A DNA stretch of 64,000 nt from positions 130,757-194,756 of the forward strand of contig ML213517.1 in assembly GCA_004369045.1 (NCBI GenBank). Reading direction: 5' to 3'. The notes beneath the pieces were generated by a model that was not told the DNA's origin, did no database searches, and was given only the letters and a program-made list of their open reading frames with translations. Below are positions 11,064 to 22,382 of the stretch, piece by piece. The stretch's first letter is position 1; each line of letters begins with the position of its first letter. The translations under genes and the position numbers were made by a program. The DNA is from Heliocybe sulcata. Taxonomy: Eukaryota; Basidiomycota; Agaricomycetes; Gloeophyllales; Gloeophyllaceae.

Positions 11064-12545
11064 ATGTTGAGCTCGGCCGTGTGGCGTCTAAGGAAGTCTG
11101 CCACTCATGCCACCGCGTCTGGTAAGTTCCGCAAACGGCACTCCAGCCGTGGTGAGATGTTTAATAACAATACATTAGAGTCCAAGGTGGAGATTATAAA
11201 CACCGGTGGTCAATGTCTTCCGACAGAGATCATTTGGCGGGTCATTAAGCATGGACTGAAGGACCAACCTGGCCGCCGGCAATACGCGTATTTGATGCGC
11301 ATGTCCAGAGCCTCAAAAGCATTGAAGCACTTCATAGCTACAACACCCGATTTGTGGACGGATATCTATGTGCTGCTATCCGGCGATGTGGACAAAGAGC
11401 TGCAGGTCTACGAGGAGTACATGCGGCGCTCCAGGACCCTCCTCGTCGACGTTACCCTTACCCAAGGGCCTTTAGACCGCCTTCCAGAACATTTTCGCAA
11501 TAAGCCTCTCCATATTGTCACCTCCGTTGCGTGTGGCAGAGAACGATGGAAATCGGTGGAAATCGACGCGCCTGCTTTCTATGTAGAGCTCCTGAAGACC
11601 GGACCTGTTATGCCGAACCTTCAGTATATCAAGTTTGAATGTGAGCATTACCACAGCAGTTTGCCACCAATCGAGGACCCCAAATTTTACCATGCCCTCG
11701 CGACGTCTCCCACGTCTCCCTCGAATGTCATTGCTCCTGCGCTAACGCATGTAGCAATGCGCTCGGTGTTGGTTCTTGATCTTCACAAGGTTATCGACAT
11801 ATCAAAACTGACAGCGCTAGAGCTGGATGGGGAGACGAGCATCCGCGGTTATCCTCCGGTGGTCTTCAGAACATGGCCGGACGTGCTGCGGGTACTATTA
11901 GCCTGTCCTTTACTGGAGCGTCTCAAAATCAGCGCAAACATCCAGATGGTGAACAAAAGGGCGCTGTGCATGGTCACCTCGGACACGATGCTGACGCTGC
12001 AACATCTGCGTTGCCTTCACATTGTAGACGGCCGACACCTATTAGAACACTTCTTACTCACCGTCTCCTGCCCCAACCTGGAAATTCTACGCTTGTTCGA
12101 AGTTCCAGCAAGCGCAGGAGTCCACTGGCTCCGGATACCACGCTCGCAGCCACTACGCAAGGTTATCTTGGATGGAATAGGGCCCTACATTACTAGGCCG
12201 AAGCTCATCTCATTCCTATGCGCGTGTCAGGACGCCGAATACCTGCACATCAAGGACAGTAACGAACGCGGGGGGATGAAATGGTTCAGCGATATCTTCT
12301 CTCGAGACATCAAGCTGCATGGTCAAGGGCCTCTGTGGCCGAGTTTACGCAGCATCGCCTTCGAGCACGCATCTGGCGGAGGGCTGTCGGGCGAGCATGA
12401 CCTGGAGATCATGTTGGGAACGCGGATGAATCTGGGTAAGCCTATCAAGAGGCTTTACTTGAAGTGCAGTAATATCCATGATTTCGGGAGACTGAGACGC
12501 ATGGCAGAGATAATTGAAGCAGCACCCCTTGTCGAGGGGATTTAG
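11064..12545 (+). CDS. F-box/leucine-rich-repeat-like protein
   Basis: Uninterrupted 493-codon frame, unusual here in having no intron. An F-box-like helix pair lies at about residues 50-100 (CLPTEIIWRVIKHGL, then MRMSRASKALKHFI and TTPDLWTDIYVL), which matches the form seen in many Agaricomycete F-box proteins. The rest is irregular leucine-rich sequence (for example LLACPLLERLKISA and VSCPNLEILRLFE). Such proteins are substrate adaptors of SCF ubiquitin ligases. Members are numerous, fast-evolving and often single-exon in mushrooms. The start could also be the ATG at 11157 (MFNNNTLESK), since the first 31 residues are basic and unlike the family. Confidence 0.75.
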   Translation: MLSSAVWRLRKSATHATASGKFRKRHSSRGEMFNNNTLESKVEIINTGGQCLPTEIIWRVIKHGLKDQPGRRQYAYLMRMSRASKALKHFIATTPDLWTDIYVLLSGDVDKELQVYEEYMRRSRTLLVDVTLTQGPLDRLPEHFRNKPLHIVTSVACGRERWKSVEIDAPAFYVELLKTGPVMPNLQYIKFECEHYHSSLPPIEDPKFYHALATSPTSPSNVIAPALTHVAMRSVLVLDLHKVIDISKLTALELDGETSIRGYPPVVFRTWPDVLRVLLACPLLERLKISANIQMVNKRALCMVTSDTMLTLQHLRCLHIVDGRHLLEHFLLTVSCPNLEILRLFEVPASAGVHWLRIPRSQPLRKVILDGIGPYITRPKLISFLCACQDAEYLHIKDSNERGGMKWFSDIFSRDIKLHGQGPLWPSLRSIAFEHASGGGLSGEHDLEIMLGTRMNLGKPIKRLYLKCSNIHDFGRLRRMAEIIEAAPLVEGI

Positions 12546-14192
12546 AGGCCGTTCCGGAGTTCTGCCAAGGAGAATCGCCAGAGCGCTGCCGGCAATTGAT
12601 GTATGGGTAAGCCCTCTGTTGTCCTCAGTTACATGAGAAGATGTTACCTCGAAATGTATATGTCTCTATCGGTGTACACCATATACTCGGCATTCTCGAA
12701 AATGCTGGGGAGAGTCAGATCAGATGCGGTACGGCATCTACCGAGTTCATTGAAAAGCAAGTTCTGCTTCCGCGACTCGTTCTTGCAACCACGACAGCTC
12801 GAAAGCCGCGAGGCTCTCTCCGTACAAGACGCATTGCACGTCCACTCTCGAGAGCGGGCTAAGGTCTGAGCATTCTAGTCCTCCTCGATTGACCTTAGCT
12901 GGGTCCAGCGGTAACCCGCTGCGCGACGCACCAGCAAGCCTGCCCTGCGCGTTTTCGTCCCGAAGATCTCTACATGGAGGGAGGGCACGACGCGCGGAGG
13001 CATTGAGAGCGTCGCGGGGACTGGGCGGGTGAATTCTCCGGCAATCCTCGCCTCCATCGTTGCGCTCTCTATCGCGCCGGGCGCTGCTATGCGCGACGAA
13101 GGGTGCGGAGCAGCTCTTCCTTCAACCGGGGACGTGAGCGCTGTGCTTCTGTAAGCGGAGTCCGGAAAGGTTCAGCGCGCGCTTTAATTGCGGACCTAGT
13201 CCACTCTGCTTAGGAGCCGTTGTAGCTGTTCTGTCCCTCTCCGTGTTCTGCTCTCCCTTGGGATTTGTGGAGCGTGGAAGGGCGTATGAGGAGAGTGATG
13301 GTAGTGGGCGATGTCGGAGGGGGCCCGTCCTTCAGTTCACTTCGCGGCTCATCAGACTCTCCTGTTTGGGAGAGGATGAAACTCGATTCAGACTACTCTC
13401 GGGCTGTCGTTTTCCTTATGAATTTTTGTCGCGATTGCTCGTCTCTACGAGCGTTGACTTGATCATCACTATGTCCAGGTATGTTCACATGTGCATAGGA
13501 TGGTCATCTCTAATAATGTCTTCTCGCCTACAGATGTCGCCAGTTACCCTCAATAATGTCGTTTGGACAGGTGAGTTCCCGTCCGGATGAAGAGGATACT
13601 GCAATTGGCTACAACAGAGTGCGCCGCCTCTGAGTATATAGAGACGTTGATGTAAATGCTATGAACACTACAGTTGTATCTCAATTACTTCATAATATTC
13701 CCAATACCAATGTCGATGCTGCTGACGGATATTTGCCGCTATCGCAATATGCAAGCAGCTCAGTGATGCAGCGACAGTCCGAGGCGCCCGCCCGAAGTTT
13801 GAACTTATGTGGCTATGCCACGTGCCGCCTTACTCAATCCCTCCGTGACGCCGCCCCTGCGCACCGTTCTCACCCGTCCATCCTCGACATCGTACGCGAC
13901 GCCGGCCAAGACAAATACGCGTAGAAGGTGAGCACGAATATTAGCAGAAGGGAGATGCGGTGGTCGAACAGTTATGCCGGAGGGGAGGCAGAATCCGAGA
14001 AGTTCTGAGCGGCGACGATATCGGAATCTGGAGTTTTCAGTCGGAGAGGAGCAACCAGTTCGGCAGACCTGTCCTCGATCCCTCGTTTATCTTACTCTCT
14101 TATGCGCTTCAGTAATTTTGACGACATGCCTGCCATGCTCCTCACAGTTGCAATCCGTCCCTCCGCAACGCGACGAGACCATCGTCACCGCC
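12546..14192. other. Intergenic, 1.65 kb, no confident gene
   Basis: Short open frames on both strands do not resemble known proteins. A tiny spliceable frame (ATG at 13471, intron of about 55 nt, then MSFGQ-containing exon) was examined and not accepted. The right part should hold the promoter and 5' leader of the Zn2Cys6 gene. Confidence 0.5.
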
Positions 14193-15218
14193 ATGTCTGA
14201 CGGACACTCACCGTCGCCTACGCAGGCCTCGAGTAGCCAGGAGCAGCACCAGCCTCCTCCCCCGCCTATGATGCCGTACGGAATGCCTTATCCTCCTCCG
14301 CCAGGATACCCGGCGCCGTACTACTTTCCACCACCTCCTGAAGCTGCGCACGACCCCAATGCTCCCCCAGCCCCGTTCATGCTGCAGTTCGCCCCACCCC
14401 CGCCCGGTTATATGTATGCGCTTCCCCCAGGTGGGTGAAGGCGGTAGAGCATAGATCTTTGCTGACATTACCCTAGGCTACTATCCTCCACCTCCAATGG
14501 GCATGTCCATGCCATCCGTGATTGCGAAGCCTAAGCGGAAGCAGGTCAAGATGGCCGTATGTCTTACTGTTTCTTTTCTTTTCACCCATCACTCAATGGG
14601 TTTCCGGTGTTCAGTGCACAAACTGTGCTGCTGCGTGCAAGCGTTGTGACGAGAACAGACCTTGTGATCGGTGTCAGAAGTACGGCATCGCAGATACGTG
14701 CGTCGACGGTACCCGCAAAGAGCGGAAGAAGGGAGTTAAGAGAGGCCCGTACAAGCGAAAGAGAAAGCCAGAGGAGTCCGGTATGGGTACGCGTGACGAA
14801 TATCTCACCGTTGCTCCTGCGACTGACGTGCCACTGTTCACTCGTTCCAGACCCCGGCTCAGCACCGCCGCCCATCTCAGGCTACCCCCCGCCAGGCGAA
14901 GGCTACTACCCCGTCTACTATGCTCCGCCACCAGGGTACGCCCCTGCTCCCGATGGCCCCGAAGGTAGCCCTCCTGTCGTGATGCCACCTTACGGATACG
15001 CATACCCGCCCCCAGCACCGCCTACGGTTGAGCCGGCGCACATGCAGGGCCAGGATAAGGAGCCAGAGCAGGACAAGAGCAAAGACAAGAGCGAGAAGAG
15101 AAAGAAGAAGAAGCGCAGGGTGGAAGGAGAGAAGGACAAGGGAAATGAGCAGGGTGCGAAGCCGCCTGAGGCTGGCGGGTCGCTTGCAGTCCCACCACCT
15201 GTCGTTGCTGTCGGTTGA
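14193..15218 (+). CDS. Proline-rich Zn2Cys6 zinc-cluster protein
   Basis: Four exons: 14193-14430, 14477-14556, 14615-14780, 14851-15218. The N-terminus (MSDGHSPSPTQASSSQ) leads into low-complexity Pro/Tyr/Gly/Met sequence with repeated PPPPGY blocks. The zinc cluster is encoded in exon 3: CTNCAAACKRC, then PCDRC and ADTC, giving C-x2-C-x6-C-x5-C-x2-C-x8-C with one extra Cys inside the first loop. A strongly basic KGVKRGPYKRKRK follows, then a second Pro/Tyr/Gly block and a Lys/Glu-rich tail. The six-cysteine pattern and basic linker mark a fungal-type DNA-binding transcription regulator; targets are unknown. I start at 14193 because the upstream in-frame sequence from 13974 looks like leader. 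Confidence 0.85.
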
Positions 15219-15556
15219 CCTGTTCCCCTTGCGTTTCTTGCTGCGATGCTCGTTCACTCATGTTTTGAGCGCATGTTTTGCACTGTTCTCATTGTTACCA
15301 TTGTAGAAGTGAATATTATCTAGCTATCGCCCTTGCCCTTCTCTATGTTCAGACCTGTGGAAGCGCGCGCTCCCTTTGTGGCTTCGCCCTGTGGCTTTGA
15401 ACTGCTGTGGCGCGGCGCGTGGTGCTATTGCGTACTGTTTGTACCCAGTGGCACAGACGCGTACGGCGACAAATTTGAAGGTTCAACTTTCGCTCTTAAG
15501 CCAGCGTCCTTTGCTCGTTGCCTTCACTCACGTCTATATTCCTTCCGACTCCAATC

Positions 15557-16541
15557 ATGTCTGCCTTCCGTTCGGTTCGCCAAATTGCCGCCTCCTCGTC
15601 GCGCGTGTCTGCGCGTACCACCGTCGCGTCTTCGTGCCGGAGCAGACTGCTCTTGACTGCGGCGACCCGTCTGGCAACTCCTGCGAGCACAAGAGCGTTC
15701 TCGGTCAGCGCACGTGCTCTCGGCGAGGCTGCTTCGGACGTGGCTCTGTCGCAGAAGCTTCAAGAGGAGCTGAAGTATGAGAAAGAGACTGCGGTAGAGC
15801 AGGAGCCTGAGTTTTTGACTACGTTCAAGAGCCAAAATATCTGGAAGGTGCGTACATGTGCTAGGTCCATGGTTCGCGGAGGTGTATTAACTGCTGTGTG
15901 CGTGATAGATTGAAGATGCGTCGGGGAACGACGAGGTGACGTTGACGCGCAAGTTCGGCAACGAGACGTACGTGTCTTCCCCTTCTTCGACCTGGTTTCT
16001 TCCGATATTTACTTGTCTTGATCAGTATCCGGCTTGTATTCTCTATCGCCGACATTCAGGCGAATGAGGCGTACGACGAGCAGGAGGAGGACGGCGAAAC
16101 CGAGGAAACTGAGGGCGGCTTGCCAGGGCCCTCGTACCCGATCCGCTGCTCCTTCTCGATCTCGAAGTCCACCGGCCCCGGTGCGCTCAACATCGACACG
16201 ATGTGCCAGGACGGCGGGTTCATTGTCGACAATCTGAGCTTCTACTCGGACGCGAAGGTCGGCACGGAGCTGAGTGCCGAGATGGACTGGAAGCGCCGCG
16301 GGCTGTATATTGGGCCCCAGTTCGATACGCTGGATGTGGCGGTCCAGGAGTCATTTGAGCAGTTCTTGCAGGAGAGAGGGATCAATGAGAATTTAGCGTT
16401 TTTCATTCCCGAGTATGCAGAGTACAAGGAACAGAAGGTACGTTCGCTATCTATGCGGTATATCTAAATGACTAATACGCGTGATATCTGTAGGAGTACA
16501 TCAAATGGCTCGAGAACGTCAAGCAGTTCATTGAACTATGA
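15557..16541 (+). CDS. MAM33: Mitochondrial acidic matrix protein MAM33 (p32/gC1qR family)
   Basis: Four exons joined by short introns near 15848-15909, 15970-16024 and 16438-16494. The start (MSAFRSVRQIAASSSRVS) is a textbook mitochondrial presequence, rich in Arg and Ser with no acidic residues. The mature part has the MAM33 features: ATQK-like LSQKLQEELKYEKE near the N-terminus, an acidic loop (QEEDGETEETEGG), IRCSFSISKSTGPGAL and ending LENVKQFIEL. The family forms doughnut-shaped acidic trimers in the matrix and is linked to mitochondrial translation and oxidative phosphorylation. Length is normal and no defect was seen. Confidence 0.92.
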
Positions 16542-16848
16542 GCGGCTGCCTGTTCGATCTTGCTGTGATCGTAAAACAAAAGTACACCTCTATTACGATG
16601 CTGTTGCTGTATGATATGCATTATTTGCCATGCTAATCGCTGCGCCACCCCTCACTTGCGTCTGCATGAAAATCTACAGCACATAATCCGCGTACGTGAT
16701 CCCAGCTATTGTCTACCGACTACTAAGAGACAGCCGACGCACGAGACTTGAACGCAGCCTTCCAACGTGAGCCTGGCCTGCCAAAGGATTGGAGCTATGG
16801 ACACTCACTGCTTAACCATGCAGCGCGGATTTCAACATGATATGGTGA

Positions 16849-17412
16849 TGTATCTCGAAAAATACTTCATTTCCAAAAATTATGGTAGACTTTCGCGTCC
16901 ATCGAGCTGAATACGCAGCAATGTGCCAACATCCGGCTTCTCCTACCTTGGGTGTCGTGCGTCGAGCGCCGGCGGGAACTGGTGACGCTGACGGTATCAA
17001 ATTATCTCGACTCCTGGAATTCTCAGACAGGAGGACGCGCTCGTAACGGCACGTCTGCAGCTCCGATGTGTGGCGCATACGGTGCTGCAGTCTGCCTCCC
17101 CGAAGGCATCCCATCAGCGAGATTCAACTTCCTGACGAGCCCGGCACCCCTTCACCCAACATAGGACGCCCGTTCCCGAGACGCCCCTCAGTTTGCTGGT
17201 GTCGTGTATGCCGATAGTCTACGGCGCCAGTTGGTATGGGCCAACAGTCCTTCGCGCCTAGCGCGGAAGGCGACGCAGACGGAGGTAGGATTGAGCCGAG
17301 GCGAGCCTCTGACACTTGGAGGCGCCTTGGAGCACGACGAATGAATTGTCCACCTGCGAAGGAGGGCCGAATGCAACCCTGGACGGGGCGGGTGATGCTG
17401 CAGAGGTGCGTG
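16849..17412. repeat. Copy A of a diverged direct duplication
   Basis: Matches 17851-18409 in the same orientation at an offset of about 0.97-1.0 kb. Shared anchors include GTATCTCGAAA then TTCCAAAAATT, GGACGCGCTC then CACGTCTGCAG, AACAGTCCTTCGCG, GCGGAAGGCGA, and GGTGATGCTGCAGAGG. On the minus strand both copies keep a related frame (RRWTI-SSCS-APP, AFR-RREGLLA), but stops and indels prevent a gene call. Confidence 0.7.
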
Positions 17413-17850
17413 ACCGAGGAATAGTTGGCACTGACTATATACGTTCTCTCAAAGGCTCTATACTTCGGTGCAACATGAGGCCTACGCAAGGATCTGCCAC
17501 TCGGGCCGCTCCTGCGGCAATAATTGAATGGATCAGTGTTTTCGTTACATACTGGAGTCGTGAGTTTTACAAGTCAAACTCCTATCGTCGAGATTCGTCT
17601 GATGGAGCACAGTACATGCGTAATCAAATGAAGTACTACTGGTTCGTAGATTCAGCGAGCGTACTCATATATTACGATAACCCCCGCCCCCGGGCAGATG
17701 ATACGAATTCCAAATGTCAACAGAATGTATTGAAGCACTCGTCACTGGCATACGGCGACCCCACCCTCAGCTCCAGGACGTCATGAGCCTGCTACGAAAA
17801 GTATGAGGGTCCTCACCATGCTACAGTCTCAACGTCAGCGTTGGGTTCGA

Positions 17851-18409
17851 GTATCTCGAAAGATACGGAAATTCCAAAAATTGGTGGTACCCTTCCACGT
17901 TCAGCGAGCTGAACGGGGCAGCGCAATGCACCATGAACTCCGCGCCATGCCGGCCTTCTCGTACACCGAACGCCGTTGGGAACTACTCGCCCGACCTGTA
18001 GTGAGCGTCGGGGGACGCGCTCCTGAGAGCACGTCTGCAGCCCAGGGATCCAGTAAACCCGAGCTGTAGTTCGCACCCCATTGTGCCATGTGGATATTGT
18101 GGCGAGCCCCGACGGACCAGAGCACCGATCGGCTTTTGAGGACATCTGTTCCCTAGATGTCCTCTAGTGAAAGTAGCGCTTTGGGCCGCTGGGACGGCGT
18201 CAGTTAGCTGGGCTAACAGTCCTTCGCGTCTGACGCGGAAGGCGATGCAGAGCAAAGTAGGTATGAGATCGAGGCGGCCCTCCGCCCTTCCCAAGGGATC
18301 TTCAGGCGTTGGAGGTGCTTCGGAGCATGACGAGCAAATCGTCCACCCGCGATGGAGGACTGGCTTCAGACCTGGGCGAAGCGGGTGATGCTGCAGAGGT
18401 ACGGTGTTG
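17851..18409. repeat. Copy B of a diverged direct duplication
   Basis: Partner of 16849-17412. The minus-strand frame is longer here (17983-18426) and reads GWTICSSCSEAPPTPED and AFRVRREGLLAQ. Whether it was ever coding is unclear. No terminal repeats or target-site duplications were seen around either copy. Confidence 0.7.
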
Positions 18410-18688
18410 GGCAACCAGCAGATCAATTATATAGGCCCGATAAGCGCCGCGCAAGTGAAACACGAGGCTTACACACGGACCCACAAAATCAATTTCAACG
18501 TACAAGGACTGAATCCTAGGTGGTCGTCCACGTATTCTCCTTTGGGTGACTTAGATACTTCCGTGAGCAAAGCTGTAGTACACTTCCAATAGGAGAAACA
18601 TGGCAATACCAATACACACCAACATGATTAGAATCTTACAAAAACAGACCTCGTACTTATCCGTCCCTAGCCGCCTTATCGTTACCGC

Positions 18689-20598
18689 TTACTTCTTCTC
18701 CGCACCCGGCAGGGGCACCCTCTCCGCCCACACAAACGACCCTTCAAGGCTCGTAGTTCCTGTCCTCGGGCTGCTCACGCTTGTTCTGCTGCCCGACCTC
18801 GATCTAGAATACACGTCGTTCCCCGATACGGATGAACGCGAGGAGTGGGAGGACGCGGAGGAGGCGCGGCGGTGCCGTTGCATCCGCGTGGGGTCCACGT
18901 CCGGGACGTTGGCGATGCGGGCGAACAGGGACAGGACTACAAGAAGTAAAAGTGGATGAGTGGGAGTGGACGGGAGGGAGACAGGCGTACTATCGACGAT
19001 GGAGACGATGCCACATATGTGGCTGTTTGGTCTACCTGAGGTAGGTGAGGTCGGACGATTGGCTTCGGAGGTTACGAACAGTCGGTGTGAGTTCGCTGCG
19101 TGGAATTCAGGCTCAATGTCTCGTTCAGAACTGCAATATTCCAGAAACAGCATGCTTACTAGCAAGGAGCTTCTCGATGGAATACGACAAAGGACTATAC
19201 GGTGAGACGGAATACACTTTTCAAACAAGATCAGCTACGAGATCGATGGGAGACGAGAGATGGGTATACCAGGATATATCTCATTCCCGTCAGTAGCTCC
19301 GTACGGCTCCTGTGTAATAAGCTAGTCAATAAGCCACCTAACAGGTTATCGAGACAGGCGACCTTTATCATGTTTATCATCTGGTGAAGCGGAGTAGACA
19401 GTATCATTTGTGGATTCTTAGCCGGCACCACGACCTGTGAAGGGCTTGAGCGAACCGAGGTCTGCTACACGATTTGATCGCTCCAACCTTGCCGATATCC
19501 GTAACGCTAATAGCGCTATGTAACGAGCCCCCTTCCTCTTCAACGACAGCGATGCTGCTGACACCTTGCTCACTCATGAGGCGCATGGCATCGAGAACAG
19601 TAGCCGTGGAAGTCGTTGCCACGACGGCGCTGAAGAGGTTAATGGATGGAAGAGAGTGGGCATTGATGGGTGTTGATATGAAGTCGAGGAAGGAAGGCGT
19701 TTCCTGCGCGTGCTTGAAAAACCATGACAGGAGGTTCCTGTCTGAGACAAATCCGAGGAATTCTGTAAAGGGGGGCTCCGCTGAAATCAGGGCTGGCGCA
19801 GTATACTCTCGTAAGCTCCCTGTTTCGAGAACGATAATGACGACTACCTCTGTGCGTTCCTCTACAGAAGACTCCCAGCAGCGATATGCTTGTGGCATCG
19901 TGCGGGAGTATCTCGAGAGGATTCTTCTCCGAAAGGTCTAACTTGCCACATTATGATCGGAAAATACGTATATAGAAAGCTTTTCATGCATACTGGTCAC
20001 GAGATGAATTGGTACGTCGGGTCCTGACTTGGCAGCTTCAAGGATTTGTTCGACCCTGGGGTTGTCCCGCAGATAATCGGGGTGGAACGTGTGCCGTGAC
20101 GCAGCTAATGTCAGGAAAGCGTTCACATCTGCGAACTGCACGACCAGATCAATATCCCGCGCTACAATGAGAACCAGATTGACTCACATCGAATAACCCG
20201 ATGTATGGAGATTTCGGGGAAGCGTTGTCCGCCGGTGCTCGTACGGCCAGACACGTCAGGCCTTTGGATAGCAGAAGCTACCAGAATGTTGATTCATGCA
20301 GAATCGTGGTGTATTGTGATGGCACAACCGACCTCGCATGCGTCCTCAACTGTTGTGTCCGCGTCCACTGCCTCGACCGGCGAGTCAATGAGATCTAACG
20401 TACGATGCAGTGGACTATGAGCACACCTTAGCCTTAACATCATGCAAGATGAAACGGACCTTTCGCCAGAACATCCTGCCATGCCTTTGTCCATTCCTCT
20501 GTATCCGCTGTCGAAGCTGCAGCCACCGATATAGGTGAGGGTGATCTCACTGCAACGCTTCTCGCGCTGGAGACGGAGAGTCGCTTGTTTTGAGCCAT
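18689..20598 (-). CDS. SDS23: Sds23-type CBS-domain protein
   Basis: Minus-strand gene with about seven exons. The start at 20598 gives MAQNKRLSVSSARSVAVR, then WTKAWQDVLAK; an intron with GTCCGT donor joins DLIDSPVEAVDADTTVEDAC, LLSKGLTCLAVRAP, SPYIGLFD and FADVNAFLTLAASRHTF. Later come FLGFVSDRNLLSWFF, MRLMSEQGVSSIAVVEEEG, SAISVTDIGK, NAHRLFVTSE and CGIVSIVDILSLFARIA, so the four CBS-type modules expected for Sds23 are visible. The tail is Ser/Arg-rich and ends ERVPLPGAEKK. In yeasts Sds23 inhibits PP2A-type phosphatases and ties nutrient stress to the cell cycle. It is divergent from the Vps3-like N-half, with 268 bases between the starts. Confidence 0.88.
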
Positions 20599-20866
20599 AA
20601 GGTGAGCTCAGAGGTGCAAGGTAGGAGTAGAAGGAAGAATGATCATGGGCGACGTGCAGAGCAGCTCTAGGGCGTCCCGCTCGCGAAGCTTGGCGTTGGA
20701 TTGACGTATGCATCAAAGGGGAAACGGACGGAGCTGTATCGGAGCGCGCGTCGAGGATTCAGACGCGTCCATAGACGCCTACTGCTTTAACCGCAACAAT
20801 CATCAGCACGCCAGCCTTCGCTCCTGGTGTTTGATTTGGATTCTCTACTCCAGAGACGTACATTCA

Positions 20867-22382
20867 ATGACTTCCGTACCGACGAACCCTTTGGAAGTTC
20901 CGCCTTACCAGATTCAACCTCTCATTGCAAGCGTTCTACCAGGTTATCGTGAGTGTAGCACGGAGCTGGGCAGACATATGAAGGTGCCAATGGTGTCGCT
21001 TTGGATACAGAAAGCCCTAATGAGTCTGGAGTTCAAGTGAGGTGCGCGCAGGCTCTAGGTGAGGACAGTCAGACAGACAGCAAGCACTCATAACCAGCTG
21101 AATGACCCGTTATTCGTTAGGCACAGAGATATACATCGGATGCTCAAATGGAGAGCTCCTGCGCTACGCGCTACAAGCTGACAATCCGAATACGGTGTGC
21201 ATATCCTATGTTGTCCCTAGAGAGCTGCACTGATGTGCACAAGCCAGAGTCGTACCAGCTCCTCTCACGTCAGGACCTGCCCACCCCAAAGCCAGTCGAG
21301 GAGATAACGCTGCTCCCAAGTATATCGCGCGCCCTCATATTGCAAGGTTCGTCCGTGACAATAGCATGCTAGTGAAGGGTCTATGCGAGCCCTAATGTTT
21401 CTCGCAGATCGGCAAATCCATATCTACACTCTGCCATCGCTGGACCCCGTGCCAGCTACTCTGGTCAGACCTGTACGGAATGTCGTGTCTTTTGCTGTCG
21501 ATGATGAACACATGCGACGACCTCCTCCTCCTGACCCTTCCTATCCCATGGAGCCAGTAGAGTTCTGCGCGATCAAGCGCAATGGTATCGCGTGTTTTAG
21601 CTTCGCCAGAGATCGATTGCTGTTTCAAAAGGCAGGGTACATTCACTTACCTTCGATTCTTCGCATTCGCTGACTATGTTCTGCACAGGAAATCCCGTCG
21701 TCAGGAATCCTGATGGCCCGCCGTTCCGGAAAATACCTGGGCGTCCTATCTGCGGAAGATAAGACATATGGAATCATCGACCTAGAAGCACAAGCACTCT
21801 TCCCTCTTCTTCCGCTGTCGCAAGCACCCAGTATGGGGCCTTCTGATCCAGTTATCAAACCATCCATTACAGTCATCAGTGAGAACGAGTTCCTCCTGCT
21901 TTCATGGACAGGTGCTAGTACTATTGGCATATTCATCACTGGAGATGGCAATCCTGTTCGTGGAACCATAGAATGGCCCAGCCATCCTGAAGCCTTATGT
22001 TCGTACTGTCCTTCACTTTGCCGTGCTACGTCACATTGAACTAGGATCCTATTCAGGTATCGACTACCCCTACATAACCACCCTGCTTCCCAACGGCAGC
22101 ATCGAAATCCACAGTATCGAAACGCAAGCAATCGTTCAGGTAATCCCCGCGGAGCCCACAACTCCTACACCCTCCCCCCGCCTCGCCACCTTCCCTGTCG
22201 AGTTTGCGATCCGGAAGAATTTGGTGGCGTGCGCGAATAGATACTTCGTGCCGTCGACGAAGCGCTCGGAGAAGATGAAGACGACAAGGGTCAGGCTTCT
22301 GAGGAATACTATGATCAACGCGAATGAGATGGACGACCCGTCGCGCTGGCGGGACAGTGCTATAGATTTGCCGGATGAATGA
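20867..22382 (+). CDS. N-terminal (CNH) half of a Vps3/TGFBRAP1-type vesicle-tethering protein
   Basis: Multi-exon plus-strand gene starting at 20867 (MTSVPTNPLEVPPYQIQPL). Exons read LGTEIYIGCSNGELLRYAL, ESYQLLSRQDLPTPKPVEE, DRQIHIYTLPSLDPVP, EIPSSGILMARRSGKYLG, FLLLSWTGASTIGIFITGDG, IDYPYITTLLPNGSIEIHS, and the frame stops after SRWRDSAIDLPDE. This is a complete citron-homology (CNH) beta-propeller as found at the N-terminus of the CORVET subunit Vps3/TGFBRAP1, but the clathrin-repeat and Vps39 domains that should follow are absent here. They are found on the same strand at 49560-52402. Family length is about 900-1000 residues, this piece encodes fewer than half. No internal break is seen. 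Assignment to Vps3 rather than Vps39 is by sequence feel. Confidence 0.85.

Larger units (their letters stand above)
16542..18688. other. Non-genic 2.1 kb containing a duplicated block
   Basis: Apart from the pair of related segments listed separately, no gene is recognised. A tRNA-like piece on the minus strand at about 16735-16830 was examined and rejected. Confidence 0.6.

Noticed and set aside
13471-13655. Tiny spliceable frame around MSFGQ with two possible short introns
   Set aside because: Only about 26-33 residues in either splice form, with no family match.
16735-16830. Type II tRNA-like stretch on the minus strand (D-arm-like CTGC-ATGGTTAA-GCAG, GTTCAAGTC T-loop)
   Set aside because: T-stem pairs poorly, the acceptor stem needs a missing base, and no sensible anticodon arm forms. 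At best a decayed tRNA; a covariance-model scan would decide.
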